This document shows, in pieces, positions 50,398 to 59,191 of a stretch of DNA of 64,000 bases. Both the position numbers and the translations under genes were made by a program. Where the stretch lies: positions 88,518-152,517 of the forward strand of contig NZ_SELS01000019.1 of the NCBI RefSeq assembly GCF_004197395.1. The letters are read 5' to 3'. The stretch is from Paraburkholderia sp. UYCP14C (GTDB taxonomy: Bacteria; Pseudomonadota; Gammaproteobacteria; Burkholderiales; Burkholderiaceae). The notes beneath the pieces are model-generated. The model saw nothing but the letters and a program-made list of their open reading frames with translations, did no database searches and was not told the DNA's origin. The number at the start of each line of letters is the position of its first letter. Position 1 is the first letter of the stretch.

Positions 50398-51114
50398 TCA
50401 GCTACGCTGGTATCGGATGAATTGTGCGTAGAGCATTTCCATCGTGGTGTTGCGAACGTCGCGATGCAACGGCGACGGCGGTGAATAGTTGAGCATGCGC
50501 AGCACCCAGTCGCGCGGCGCGGCGCCGACGTCGAGCGCATTGATGCAGCCGGTCGCCTGCGACAGGTGACCGAAGAACGTCCGGCCGCCGGCCGTCAGCG
50601 CGTGCGACAGGATCGCGCGATTGACGCCGCCGTGCAGCACCAGCAGCACGGTGTCCCACGATGTGTCCGCGCGCAGCGCCGCGACGGCCGGCAGCACGCG
50701 ATCGAACAGCTCGCCGATCGTCTCTCCGTCGAGAAAGCGCATGCTCTCCGGCACGATGCCGTCGAACACGCCGAGAAACGCCGCCTCGATATCGCCCGGC
50801 GGAATGCTGCCGAGCCGGCCGCCGCGAATCTCCTGCAAAGCGGGGTCGATCTCGGGTTCGATTTGCTGGCCCGTTTCGGCGAGCACACGCCGCGCGGTTT
50901 CGATCGTGCGCGGCAAGCCGCTGACGATCACGCGGTCGAAGCGCAGCTGCTGTTCGGCGAACACTCGACCCGCCGCGCTCGCCTGCTCGCGGCCGTTCGC
51001 GTTCAGCGGCACGGTTTCGGGATCGATCGCGCGGCCTGAGTCGTCGAAGTAGGTGACGTCGCCGTGACGCATCAGGAAGATGCGGCGACGTTTCGGCAGT
51101 TGATAGTCGGGCAT
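50398..51114 (-). CDS. Histidine phosphatase (phosphoglycerate-mutase-like) family protein
   Basis: A 238-aa protein with the catalytic FLMRHGDVTYF (RHG) near residue 16 and the second His in VLLVLHGGVNRAI near 160. Members act on sugar phosphates and many small phosphates. It sits between the kinase and enoyl-CoA hydratase genes with gaps of about 20 bases, so it is probably part of the operon. A role in dephosphorylating a stalled phospho-acyl-CoA is conceivable but not shown. Confidence 0.85.
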   Translation of the reverse strand: MPDYQLPKRRRIFLMRHGDVTYFDDSGRAIDPETVPLNANGREQASAAGRVFAEQQLRFDRVIVSGLPRTIETARRVLAETGQQIEPEIDPALQEIRGGRLGSIPPGDIEAAFLGVFDGIVPESMRFLDGETIGELFDRVLPAVAALRADTSWDTVLLVLHGGVNRAILSHALTAGGRTFFGHLSQATGCINALDVGAAPRDWVLRMLNYSPPSPLHRDVRNTTMEMLYAQFIRYQRS

Positions 51115-51135
51115 GTCGGGCGGCTCTCCCGTCGC

Positions 51136-51924
51136 TTATTTGTAGATCGGCGCGCGTTTTTCGAGGAACGCGGTGATGCCTTCGAGGCCGTCGCGATGGT
51201 GCAGCGACGCGACGAAGTTATCGCGCTCGGCGACCAGATGATCGGCGAGCGGCTGCGTGCCGGCCGCGGCGATCAGCCCCTTGATGCGAGTGATCGAATT
51301 GGGCGAAATCGTGCCGAGCTCGTCGGCCCAGGCGAGCGCGTTGTCGAGCGCGGTGCCGGCTTTGGTGAGCCGGTTGACGACGCCGAGTTCGTGCAGTCGC
51401 GCGGCGCCGATCGGTTTGGCTTCGATCAGTACCTCGGTGGCCAGCTGGCGCGGCAGCGACTGCGCGAGGAACCACGAGCCGCCGCCGTCGGGCGTCAAGC
51501 CGACGCGCGCGTACGACATCGCGAATTTGGCGTTGTCCGCGGCGACGATCAGGTCGCAGGCGAGTGCGAGCGAGAATCCCGCGCCGGCCGCGGCGCCTTC
51601 CACCGCGGCAATGACCGGCTTCGACGATAGCCGCAGCGCCGAGATCCATTGAGCGAGCATGTCGATGCTATCGGCCTGTACGGACGGATCTTTCGCGCGA
51701 TTTTCGAGCAGGCGGTTCAGATTGCCGCCCGCGCAAAAGAAGTTGTCGGCACCGGTGATCACGACAGCGCGTATCGACGGATCGCGCTCGACGGTATCGA
51801 ATGCCTCGATGCCGGCCGCGTACATGTCCGGATGCAGCGCGTTACGCGCACCGGGGTTCGAGAGCGTGAGGACCAGCGTGGATTCGCTGCTGGCCGGGCG
51901 TGAAGCGAGCAGGGCGGCGCTCAT
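51136..51924 (-). CDS. Enoyl-CoA hydratase/isomerase family protein
   Basis: A 262-aa crotonase-fold protein. The oxyanion loop ITGADNFFCAGGNL lies near residues 58-71, and AAVEGAAAGAGFSLALACDL is the second signature. At the glutamate positions it reads AKFAMSYARVGLTPDGGGSW, with Asp before the GGG, as in several isomerases. It overlaps the 3-hydroxyacyl-CoA dehydrogenase stop by ATGA, fixing ATG 51924. Confidence 0.88.
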   Translation of the reverse strand: MSAALLASRPASSESTLVLTLSNPGARNALHPDMYAAGIEAFDTVERDPSIRAVVITGADNFFCAGGNLNRLLENRAKDPSVQADSIDMLAQWISALRLSSKPVIAAVEGAAAGAGFSLALACDLIVAADNAKFAMSYARVGLTPDGGGSWFLAQSLPRQLATEVLIEAKPIGAARLHELGVVNRLTKAGTALDNALAWADELGTISPNSITRIKGLIAAAGTQPLADHLVAERDNFVASLHHRDGLEGITAFLEKRAPIYK

Positions 51925-53486
51925 GATTGGGTCTCCTGGGTCTCGGTTTGAGTGTCGGCGGCGTCGCGCTGCGTGAGCGAGAGGCCGAGTTGCGCGCGTC
52001 TGGCGAGCCACGGCGACGGGCGATAGCGCGGCTCGCCGAGCACGCTGTGCATGTTGCGCAGGATCGTGAGAATCGTGGTGGCGCCGAGCGCATCGCCGAG
52101 CGCGAGCGGTCCGCGCGGATAGCCGAGGCCGAGCGTGACGGCGAGGTCGATATCCTGCGGCGTCGCGATCTGCTTTTGCGCGATGTCGCAGCCGATGTTG
52201 ACGATCGTCGCGACCACCCGCTGCGCGACGAAGCCGGTCGAATCGCGGATCACGGTGACGGGGATGCCATCGGCGGCGAACAGCGCATGCGCGCTAGCGC
52301 GCGCGGCACGTGTCGTGACGGGCGTGGTCATCAGCGTGCGGCGTTGCGCGCCGGCGAGCGGAAATAGTGCGTCGACGGCGACGACGCGGCTCGCGTCGAG
52401 CGCTTCGTCGACCGCGGCCGTGGTCGCGTCGTGGCCGAACGGCGTGACGACGATCAGCGAATCTGCGGCGGGCGTCGCGCCTTCGTCGAGCTTGACGCCC
52501 GCTTTGCCGACCAGCTGCGCGACGGCCTCATACGCGTCGCGATAGCGCTGGCTGACCCATACGCTTTGCGGCAGCGTGGTCGGCGCCGGCGCTTCGGCGG
52601 GAACCTGCTGCTTGCCGTCCACGTAGCGATAAAAACCTTCGCCGCTCTTGCGGCCGAGCAGTCCGCCCGACAGCCGCGTGCCCGTGATCGGCGACGGCGT
52701 GTAACGGGGTTCTTCGTAGAACTGGTGATAGATCGACTCCATCACCGGATGCGACACGTCGAGCGCGGTCAGGTCCAGCAACTCGAACGGCCCGAGTCGA
52801 AAGCCGGCTTGTTCGCGCATGATGCGGTCGATGTCCGCAAAGCTCGCGACGCCTTCGCCCGCCACGCGCAAGCCCTCGGTATTCATGCCGCGACCCGCGT
52901 GATTGACGATGAAGCCGGGCATGTCTTTCGCGCGCACCGGCGTGTGGCCCATGCGGCGCGCGAGATCCATCAGCGCGTCGCCGGCCTCGGGGTCGCTGCG
53001 CAGGCCGTCGATCACTTCGACGACCTTCATCAGCGGCACCGGATTGAAGAAGTGATAGCCGACCACGCGCGACGGATCGGTGCAGCCCGCGGCGATCGCG
53101 GTGATCGACAGCGACGACGTATTCGACGCGAGGATGCAGCGGCCGCTGACCACGGTTTCGAGCTCGCGAAACAGCGCCTGCTTCACGTCGAGCTTTTCGA
53201 CGATCGCCTCGATGACGAGATCGCAGCCGACCAGTTCGCTCACCGCCTGCACGCCGCTCACGTTGGCGAGCGCGGCGAGCGAGCGCGACTGCTCGAGCTT
53301 GCCTTTGGCCGTCAATTTGGCGAAAGTCTCCGCGAGATAGTCGCGCGCGGCGCCGACGGCGGTCGCGTTGGTGTCGTAGAGCCGCACGCGCAGGCCGGCG
53401 AGCGCCGCGATCTGCGCGATGCCGCGGCCCATCGCGCCGGTGCCGACGATGCCGATGGTCTCGATGCTGAAATTGCGAGAGTTCAT
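51921..53486 (-). CDS. 3-Hydroxyacyl-CoA dehydrogenase, PaaH-like two-domain form
   Basis: A 521-aa NAD enzyme. The Rossmann motif IGIVGTGAMGRGIAQIAALA lies near residues 11-30. A first 3HCDH C-terminal domain spans about 185-290 (DMPGFIVNHAGRGMNTEG). A second NAD-like remnant and a second 3HCDH domain (DSTGFVAQRVVATIVNIG) follow. This architecture and length match phenylacetate-pathway PaaH and related enzymes. I prefer ATG 53486; ATG 53504, six codons earlier, lacks a ribosome site. First gene of the leftward acyl-CoA operon. Confidence 0.9.
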   Translation of the reverse strand: MNSRNFSIETIGIVGTGAMGRGIAQIAALAGLRVRLYDTNATAVGAARDYLAETFAKLTAKGKLEQSRSLAALANVSGVQAVSELVGCDLVIEAIVEKLDVKQALFRELETVVSGRCILASNTSSLSITAIAAGCTDPSRVVGYHFFNPVPLMKVVEVIDGLRSDPEAGDALMDLARRMGHTPVRAKDMPGFIVNHAGRGMNTEGLRVAGEGVASFADIDRIMREQAGFRLGPFELLDLTALDVSHPVMESIYHQFYEEPRYTPSPITGTRLSGGLLGRKSGEGFYRYVDGKQQVPAEAPAPTTLPQSVWVSQRYRDAYEAVAQLVGKAGVKLDEGATPAADSLIVVTPFGHDATTAAVDEALDASRVVAVDALFPLAGAQRRTLMTTPVTTRAARASAHALFAADGIPVTVIRDSTGFVAQRVVATIVNIGCDIAQKQIATPQDIDLAVTLGLGYPRGPLALGDALGATTILTILRNMHSVLGEPRYRPSPWLARRAQLGLSLTQRDAADTQTETQETQS

Positions 53487-53515
53487 TGCGATGCCTGACT
53501 CCATGGTTATTTTAG

Positions 53516-53535
53516 AATAGCACGACCGTGCAATT
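53516..53535. promoter_or_regulatory. Operator-like palindrome upstream of the 3-hydroxyacyl-CoA dehydrogenase operon
   Basis: AATAGCACGACCGTGCAATT: GCACG-AC-CGTGC is perfect and the flanking AAT/ATT extend it, matching at eight of ten positions per arm. It lies 30 bases before the leftward ATG and 79 before the rightward GST gene, so it may control both. The shape suits a TetR-type repressor. Confidence 0.55.
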
Positions 53536-53613
53536 TACTGGATGATTTGATGGAAAGCCGCTGCTTCAACTTCGACGCGCGGTCTCACATACCATGACAC
53601 AAGGAGACACCCG

Positions 53614-54261
53614 ATGATCAAGCTGTGCGGTTTTGCGCTTTCCAACTACTACAACAAGGTCAAGTTCGTGCTGCTCGAACATGGCATCGAGTTCGAGGAG
53701 CATCTGGTGAAGCCGAGCCAGGACGAAGCGCTGCTCGAGCATTCGCCGCTCGGCAAGGTGCCCTATCTGCAGACCGAACACGGCGATCTGTGCGAGTCGC
53801 AGTGCATCGTCGAATATCTGGCCGCGCGTTTTCCCGACAAGCCGATCTTCTCCGCCGATCCGTGGCAGGCCGCCAAGGAGCGCGAAATGATCTTTTTCGT
53901 CGATGTGCATCTCGAGTTGACGGCGCGCAATCTGTACAAGGAAGCGTTCTTCGGCGGAACGATCACGGACGCGACGAAAGGGCGCGTCGAGAAGCTGCTC
54001 ACGCATCACATCGCCGGCTTCAAACGGATCGCGAAGTTTGCGCCATATCTGTGCGGCGAGCAGTTCAGCGTCGCCGATACCGCCGGCTACGTGAACCTGC
54101 CGCTCGTCGCAATGGCGACGCAGACCATTTACGGCCGTGATTTCCTGCTCGAAGCGGGAATCGACTGGAAGAGCTACGTAAAGACGATCAACGCGCGGCC
54201 GGCCGCGCAGCGCGTGACCGAGGACCGCAAGGCCTGCGTCGCGGCGTCGCGTGCGTCCTGA
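53614..54261 (+). CDS. Glutathione S-transferase family protein
   Basis: A 215-aa GST. The thioredoxin-fold N-terminus is MIKLCGFALSNYYNKVKFVL with HSPLGKVPYLQTEHGDLCES (glutathione-binding cis-Pro and Glu-Ser). A helical C-terminal domain follows with YLCGEQFSVADTAGY. GGAGACACCCG precedes the ATG. It is divergent from the acyl-CoA operon; the substrate is unknown, and maleylacetoacetate-isomerase-type or detoxification roles are open. Confidence 0.87.
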   Translation: MIKLCGFALSNYYNKVKFVLLEHGIEFEEHLVKPSQDEALLEHSPLGKVPYLQTEHGDLCESQCIVEYLAARFPDKPIFSADPWQAAKEREMIFFVDVHLELTARNLYKEAFFGGTITDATKGRVEKLLTHHIAGFKRIAKFAPYLCGEQFSVADTAGYVNLPLVAMATQTIYGRDFLLEAGIDWKSYVKTINARPAAQRVTEDRKACVAASRAS

Positions 54262-54370
54262 GTGAATGCGCGCAGTGCCGTGAAGCGCGCAGGGATGTGA
54301 AGCGCACACCCCTGCCGCAACGCGCGATGGCAAGGAACGTGGGCTCGTTCGTGACATCGCGCGCAGGGTC

Positions 54371-55543
54371 CTAGAGTCGCGCGAGCCGTTCGAGCGCGGT
54401 GGCGAGCGTGCCTTCCTGCTTGGCGAAGCAGAAGCGCACCACGCCAGACTCGTGCGCCTCGTGGTAGAACGCCGACACGGGAATCGCCGCGACGCCGATC
54501 TCGCCGGTCAGCCATTGCGCGAAGTCGGCTTCGGGCAGGTCGCTGATCGCCGAATAGTCGACGCACTGAAAATATGTGCCCGTGCAGGGCAGCAATCTGA
54601 AGCGCGAATTCGCGAGGCCCGCGCGGAAAAAGTCGCGCTTGCGCTGATAAAACGCCGGCAGATCCACGTACGGCGCCGGGTCATTCATGTAATCGGCGAG
54701 GCCGATCTGCATCGGCGTGTTGACGGTGAACACGTTGAACTGGTGCACCTTGCGGAACTCGGCGGTGAGCGCGGCGGGCGCGGCCACATAGCCGACTTTC
54801 CAGCCGGTCACGTGGTAAGTCTTGCCGAAGCTCGACACGACGAAGCTGCGCTGCGCGAGTTCCGGATAACGCGCGACGCTTTCGTGCGGCGCACCGTCGT
54901 AGACCATGTGTTCGTACACCTCGTCGGACAGGATCAGCACGTTGGTGCCGCGCACGATCTCTTCGAGCTTGCGCATGTCCTGTTCGCGCCACACGGTGCC
55001 GGTCGGATTGTGCGGCGTGTTGATCATGATCAGGCGCGTCTTCGGCGTGATCGCGGCGGCGAGCTTGTCGAACGGGATCGCGTAGTCGGGTGCGTCGAGC
55101 GTGACGAAAACCGGCTTGCCGCCCGCGAGCTCGATCGACGGCAGATAGCTGTCGTAGGTCGGCTCGACCACGACCACTTCGTCGCCCGGATGCACGGTGC
55201 AAAGAATCGCGGTCAGCAACGCCTGGGTGGCGCCCGCCGTCACGGTGATTTCGCTATGCGCGTCGTAGCGGCGGCCGTACAGATTCGCGATCTTGTCCGA
55301 AATCGCCTGACGCAGCGGCAGCACGCCGGCCATCGGCGGATACTGGTTGTGGCCGTCGCGCATCGCGTTCGCGACCGCGTCGACGATGCGCGGATCGCAG
55401 GCGAAGTCGGGAAAGCCCTGACCCAGATTCACCGCGCCTTTTTCCGCGGCGAGCGCGCTCATCACGGTGAAGATCGTCGTGCCGACGTCCGGCAGGCGAG
55501 ATGGGAACGTGGGGCTCGTGGGCGTGTCGTGCGGTGCGTTCAT
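54371..55543 (-). CDS. PLP-dependent aminotransferase, class I/II (methionine aminotransferase/kynurenine type)
   Basis: A 390-aa fold-type I aminotransferase of the YbdL-like subgroup. VNLGQGFPDFACDPR opens the domain. TPHNPTGTVW and the PLP-lysine motif SSFGKTYHVTGWKVGY (about residues 233-248) are complete. The family transaminates methionine, glutamine or kynurenine with 2-oxo acids. ATG 55543 is chosen because the protein then begins a few residues before the conserved RLPDVGTTIFTVMSALA. Confidence 0.88.
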   Translation of the reverse strand: MNAPHDTPTSPTFPSRLPDVGTTIFTVMSALAAEKGAVNLGQGFPDFACDPRIVDAVANAMRDGHNQYPPMAGVLPLRQAISDKIANLYGRRYDAHSEITVTAGATQALLTAILCTVHPGDEVVVVEPTYDSYLPSIELAGGKPVFVTLDAPDYAIPFDKLAAAITPKTRLIMINTPHNPTGTVWREQDMRKLEEIVRGTNVLILSDEVYEHMVYDGAPHESVARYPELAQRSFVVSSFGKTYHVTGWKVGYVAAPAALTAEFRKVHQFNVFTVNTPMQIGLADYMNDPAPYVDLPAFYQRKRDFFRAGLANSRFRLLPCTGTYFQCVDYSAISDLPEADFAQWLTGEIGVAAIPVSAFYHEAHESGVVRFCFAKQEGTLATALERLARL

Positions 55544-55727
55544 GGCGTCGTGGGTAGCAGGGCGATAAGGTGGGCCGAGTCTCGAACTGTCGTTGCGATG
55601 GGCGAAGTCTGATTGTAGGGAATCGCGGCACGCTGTGCGCGCCGCGGGTTTCACGTTGACCATCCGGCCGGCCTGAGGTGAGCCGTCAACCTGCGGCCGG
55701 CTCGCAGCGGCGTACGGATGACCGGAT

Positions 55728-56234
55728 TCACACGGTGACGGGCACGTCGGCGGCCTTCTGCTCAATACCGACCGCCGCGACGAATGGCGCCGGTTGCGCG
55801 ATCCGAAAGCCGAAATCGCGCGCGATCCGCTTCGCGAGCTTCAGCACCGCGCGGTCTTTCGACACGAGCCAGTCGGCCTGCGCCGCATGCGCGAGCTCGA
55901 GAAACTTCTGGTCGTCGCGGTCCTTGCATTGGGGCAGCGGTCGTACGTTGTCGGCGGACTCGGTCGGCTCGGCTGGCTCGACGAGTTGCGCCAGCCGCGC
56001 GACGACCGCGAGCGCCGCGGTTTTGTCGACGTTGCGGTGCGCGAACTGCGGATAGTCGAGGACGTAGGTGAGTTCGGCGAGGCAGCGCGCGTCGATCAGC
56101 GCCGCGAGCGCGCCGCTTTCGAGCGCGGCGGCGATCGGCCGCGTGTGCGGGTCGTCGAATACGAGAATATCGATCCACACGTTGGAATCGAGTACGACGC
56201 GCAACGCGCCGCTTGAGGCGAGGGAACCGGGCAT
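55728..56234 (-). CDS. PIN-domain protein, putative toxin component without visible partner
   Basis: A 168-aa PIN-fold nuclease candidate. Acidic residues expected at the metal site are present: Asp16 in VVLDSNVWID, Glu54 in CLAELTYVLD, and the cluster CKDRDDQKF near 103-111 with Asp121 and Asp127. It matches the PIN group called putative toxin component of COG1569. No small antitoxin gene lies on either side; the neighbours are an aminotransferase and divergent yaaA, so it may be a housekeeping or orphan RNase. Confidence 0.82.
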   Translation of the reverse strand: MPGSLASSGALRVVLDSNVWIDILVFDDPHTRPIAAALESGALAALIDARCLAELTYVLDYPQFAHRNVDKTAALAVVARLAQLVEPAEPTESADNVRPLPQCKDRDDQKFLELAHAAQADWLVSKDRAVLKLAKRIARDFGFRIAQPAPFVAAVGIEQKAADVPVTV

Positions 56235-56291
56235 TCGTTACAATCAGGCTTTCGTCTTTGACAGCCAGGCACGGCGTGCCTGCAAGCCTCT

Positions 56292-57074
56292 ATGATAATC
56301 GTTCTGTCGCCGGCGAAATCGCTCGACTACGACACTCCGCCGCACGTCAAAAAGCACACGATCCCCGATTTCGTCGATGACGCCGCCGAACTGATCGGCG
56401 GCCTGCGCCTTTTGTCGCCGCAACAGATCGCTTCGCTGATGAGCATTTCCGATCAGCTCGCGCACCTCAATTTTCAGCGTTACGCGGAATGGTCGCCGCA
56501 ATTCGGCACGCACAACGCCAAGCAGGCGGTGCTCGCTTTCAACGGCGACGTGTACGAAGGTTTCGATGCGAAGACGTTGTCGTCGGCCGATCTCGACTAT
56601 GCGCAGAATCATGTGCGTGTGCTCTCGGGCCTCTATGGCCTGCTGCGCCCGCTCGATCTGCTGCAGCCGTACCGGCTCGAAATGGGCACGCGCTTCGTCA
56701 ATCCGCGCGGCAAGGATCTGTACGCGTTCTGGGGCGAGCGCATCACGCACGCATTGAACGCGCAGCTGAAGAAGAATGCGGAGGCCTCGCGCGTGCTGGT
56801 CAATTGCGCGTCGGGCGAGTACTTCAAGTCGGTCAAGCCGAAGCTGCTCGACGCGCCGGTCGTCACGCCGGTGTTCGAAGACTGGAAGGGCGGCCGCTAC
56901 AAGGTCATCAGCTTTCATGCAAAACGCGCGCGCGGCATGATGGCGCGCTTCGCCGTGGAAAACCGCCTCGATCGTCCCGAGCAGCTGAAGGATTTCGACA
57001 CCGAAGGCTATGCGTTCACCGCTGAAGCTTCGAACGACTCCACTTTCGTATTTCGCCGCCGCGTTGCGGAATAA
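56292..57074 (+). CDS. yaaA: Peroxide stress protein YaaA (DUF328)
   Basis: A 260-aa cytosolic protein. The N-terminus [20 protein letters not shown] and the central [23 protein letters not shown] are diagnostic. E. coli YaaA limits intracellular iron and oxidative damage during peroxide stress. The C-terminal [15 protein letters not shown] segment is present. Full length. Confidence 0.93.
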   Translation: MIIVLSPAKSLDYDTPPHVKKHTIPDFVDDAAELIGGLRLLSPQQIASLMSISDQLAHLNFQRYAEWSPQFGTHNAKQAVLAFNGDVYEGFDAKTLSSADLDYAQNHVRVLSGLYGLLRPLDLLQPYRLEMGTRFVNPRGKDLYAFWGERITHALNAQLKKNAEASRVLVNCASGEYFKSVKPKLLDAPVVTPVFEDWKGGRYKVISFHAKRARGMMARFAVENRLDRPEQLKDFDTEGYAFTAEASNDSTFVFRRRVAE

Positions 57075-57125
57075 GCGCGTCGCTGCGCAAGCAAGGCGGC
57101 GTGCATACAGGCAGGGAAGATTCTG

Positions 57126-58292
57126 ATGACGTTATCGATTACGAGCAATTTCGACGCAGGCGCAATTGATGTGCTGTCCTGCGAGGACGCCGGCAATATA
57201 CGCCTGCGCGTGCGGTCCGACAGCCACGCCGAGTTCGCGCAGTGGTTCTATTTCCGTCTGTCGGGCGCGGCGGGCGAGCGCTGCGTGATGAACTTCGAGA
57301 ACGCCGCCGCATGCGCGTTCGCGGAGGGCTGGCGCGACTATCGGGCGGTTGCGAGCTACGACCGCGTGAACTGGTTTCGTGTGCCGACGTCGTACGACGG
57401 CAAGGTGTTGACGATCGACCACACACCCGATTTCGACAGCGTCTACTACGCGTACTTCGAACCGTACAGCGAGGAGCGCCATGCCGAGTTTCTCGGTGCC
57501 GTGCAGCAGATGCCGCACGCGTCGCTGACCGAGCTCGGCAAGACGGTCGAAGGCCGGCCGATTTCGCTGCTCACGCTCGGCACGCCGCCCGCGGACGATG
57601 CCGCTAACGCCGCGCCGAAAAAGAACATCTGGCTGATTGCCCGCCAGCATCCCGGCGAGACGATGGCCGAATGGTTCATCGAAGGATTCGTGAAGCGCCT
57701 CGCGGGCTGGGGCGATTGGGCGGGCGATCCGGTCGCGCGCAAGCTGTACGATCACGCCGTGTTCCACATCGTGCCGAACATGAATCCGGACGGCAGCGTG
57801 CGCGGCAATCTGCGCACCAACGCGGCCGGCGCGAACCTGAATCGCGAATGGATGGAGCCGGACGCCGCGCGCAGTCCCGAGGTACTGGTGGTGCGCGACG
57901 CGATTCATGCGACGGGCTGCGACCTGTTCTTCGATATTCATGGCGACGAGACGTTGCCGTATGTGTTCGTCGCGGGCTCCGAAATGCTGCCGGGCTTTAC
58001 CGAGCGGCAGGGGCGCGAGCAGAAGGCGTTCATCGAGGCGTTCAAGCACGCGAGTCCGGATTTTCAGGACAAGTACGGCTATGCGGCGAGCAAGTATCGC
58101 GAGGACGCGTTGAAGCTCGCGTCGAAGTACATCGGCAACGAATTCGGCTGTCTGTCGTTGACGTTGGAAATGCCGTTCAAGGACAACGCGAATCTGCCCG
58201 ACGAGCGCGTAGGCTGGAACGGCGAGCGTAGCGCATCGCTGGGCGCCGCGATGTTGCAGGCGATTCTGCGTCACGTGGAGACGTTCGCTTAG
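57126..58292 (+). CDS. M14-family metallocarboxypeptidase, cytosolic (CCP/AGTPBP-like)
   Basis: A 388-aa zinc peptidase. Residues 1-120 form the N-terminal beta-sandwich of the M14D group. Zinc ligands are His175 and Glu178 in RQHPGETMAEW and His272 in FFDIHGDETLPYVF; the catalytic Glu348 stands in LTLEMPF, and NLNREW near 238 binds substrate. There is no signal peptide, so it is intracellular. It starts 51 bases after yaaA on the same strand and ends before a strong terminator. The physiological substrate is unknown. Confidence 0.88.
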   Translation: MTLSITSNFDAGAIDVLSCEDAGNIRLRVRSDSHAEFAQWFYFRLSGAAGERCVMNFENAAACAFAEGWRDYRAVASYDRVNWFRVPTSYDGKVLTIDHTPDFDSVYYAYFEPYSEERHAEFLGAVQQMPHASLTELGKTVEGRPISLLTLGTPPADDAANAAPKKNIWLIARQHPGETMAEWFIEGFVKRLAGWGDWAGDPVARKLYDHAVFHIVPNMNPDGSVRGNLRTNAAGANLNREWMEPDAARSPEVLVVRDAIHATGCDLFFDIHGDETLPYVFVAGSEMLPGFTERQGREQKAFIEAFKHASPDFQDKYGYAASKYREDALKLASKYIGNEFGCLSLTLEMPFKDNANLPDERVGWNGERSASLGAAMLQAILRHVETFA

Positions 58293-58318
58293 ACACGCGG
58301 ACGGATGGACCCGAAAAG

Positions 58319-58356
58319 ACGAGGCCCGCACGGAAAGAGTGCGGGCCTCGTTTTTA
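58319..58356. terminator. Terminator after the M14 peptidase gene
   Basis: ACGAGGCCCGCAC, 7-base loop, GTGCGGGCCTCGTTTTT. It also lies past the 3' end of the leftward BspC-like gene. Confidence 0.9.
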
Positions 58357-58403
58357 TTGGGGCGACGGAGCGCGCTGTGGTGCAAGCCCACCGGCGCCGG
58401 ACG

Positions 58404-59018
58404 TCATTGGCTCTTTTTCTTCGAGCTCTTGTTCGCCGATTTGCTGGATGTCGCGCGCGACGATTTACCCGAGCCTGGCTTCGACGGATTCTTCGACTTG
58501 CCGCCGACCGCGTGCTTGCCTTTGCCGCCTTTGTGCTTGCCCGATCCCTCGCTGTGCGCGCGGTTCGGCGGTACCGGATCGTTCCAGCTGAACGCGAGCA
58601 TCTGCGAGCCGACGTAGCCGCAGCGGAATTTAAGATCGGCCGGCTCGCCCGAGTTGTTCTGGCGCACGCCGACGCCCTCGACGGTGACGATGCTGTCCAC
58701 CTTGACGCGCTGCTTGCCTTCGTCGAACGAATCGTTCCACGGCGTGACCGACGAGTGCGCACTGTCGAACGAACTGGATGGAAATTCAACGTGGTCGAAC
58801 GCGGTCGACGTGCTCGCGACGAAGTCGCCATGCGCGGCGCAGTCCGCGACGAGCGGGTCCGCGTGCATGTCGGTGATGAATTTTTTGACGAGGTCGTTGT
58901 GCTGTTCGAGCTGATCAGCGAATGCGGGAGTCGCGCAGATGAGCGAGAGACTCGCTGCGCAGGCTGCCAACCGGCCGATCACCCGCAGCAACCCGCGCGG
59001 TACATTGGTGCGATCCAT
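58404..59018 (-). CDS. Secreted BspC-like protein with Lys/Ser-rich tail
   Basis: A 204-aa exported protein. A signal peptide ends near residue 34 (ICATPAFAD). The middle ~110 residues form one domain with two cysteines (Cys60 and Cys133 approximately) able to form a disulfide, similar to what is annotated as BspC in Burkholderia; that name is from memory and uncertain. The last ~50 residues are almost only Lys, Ser, Gly and Ala, strongly basic, suggesting contact with the envelope or nucleic acid. No known function. Confidence 0.65.
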   Translation of the reverse strand: MDRTNVPRGLLRVIGRLAACAASLSLICATPAFADQLEQHNDLVKKFITDMHADPLVADCAAHGDFVASTSTAFDHVEFPSSSFDSAHSSVTPWNDSFDEGKQRVKVDSIVTVEGVGVRQNNSGEPADLKFRCGYVGSQMLAFSWNDPVPPNRAHSEGSGKHKGGKGKHAVGGKSKNPSKPGSGKSSRATSSKSANKSSKKKSQ

Positions 59019-59191
59019 CTAGTTCTTTAGACGCAAATGGGAGATGAGGCAAATAAGATGCCCCGCGCAAGGGTTGAGTTCAATGTTGCCGCAAATATTC
59101 TGTCTGTCCTGATCGGAGCGCCCGGGAAGCCTCCAGCGACGAAGCGCTGAATACCACAGGTGCGCCGCACGCGACGTCAAAGCGCGCATTC

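Noticed and set aside
55728-56234. PIN protein as part of a VapBC toxin-antitoxin pair
   Set aside because: No small antitoxin-like reading frame with a ribosome site lies on either side; yaaA is divergent and the aminotransferase is unrelated.
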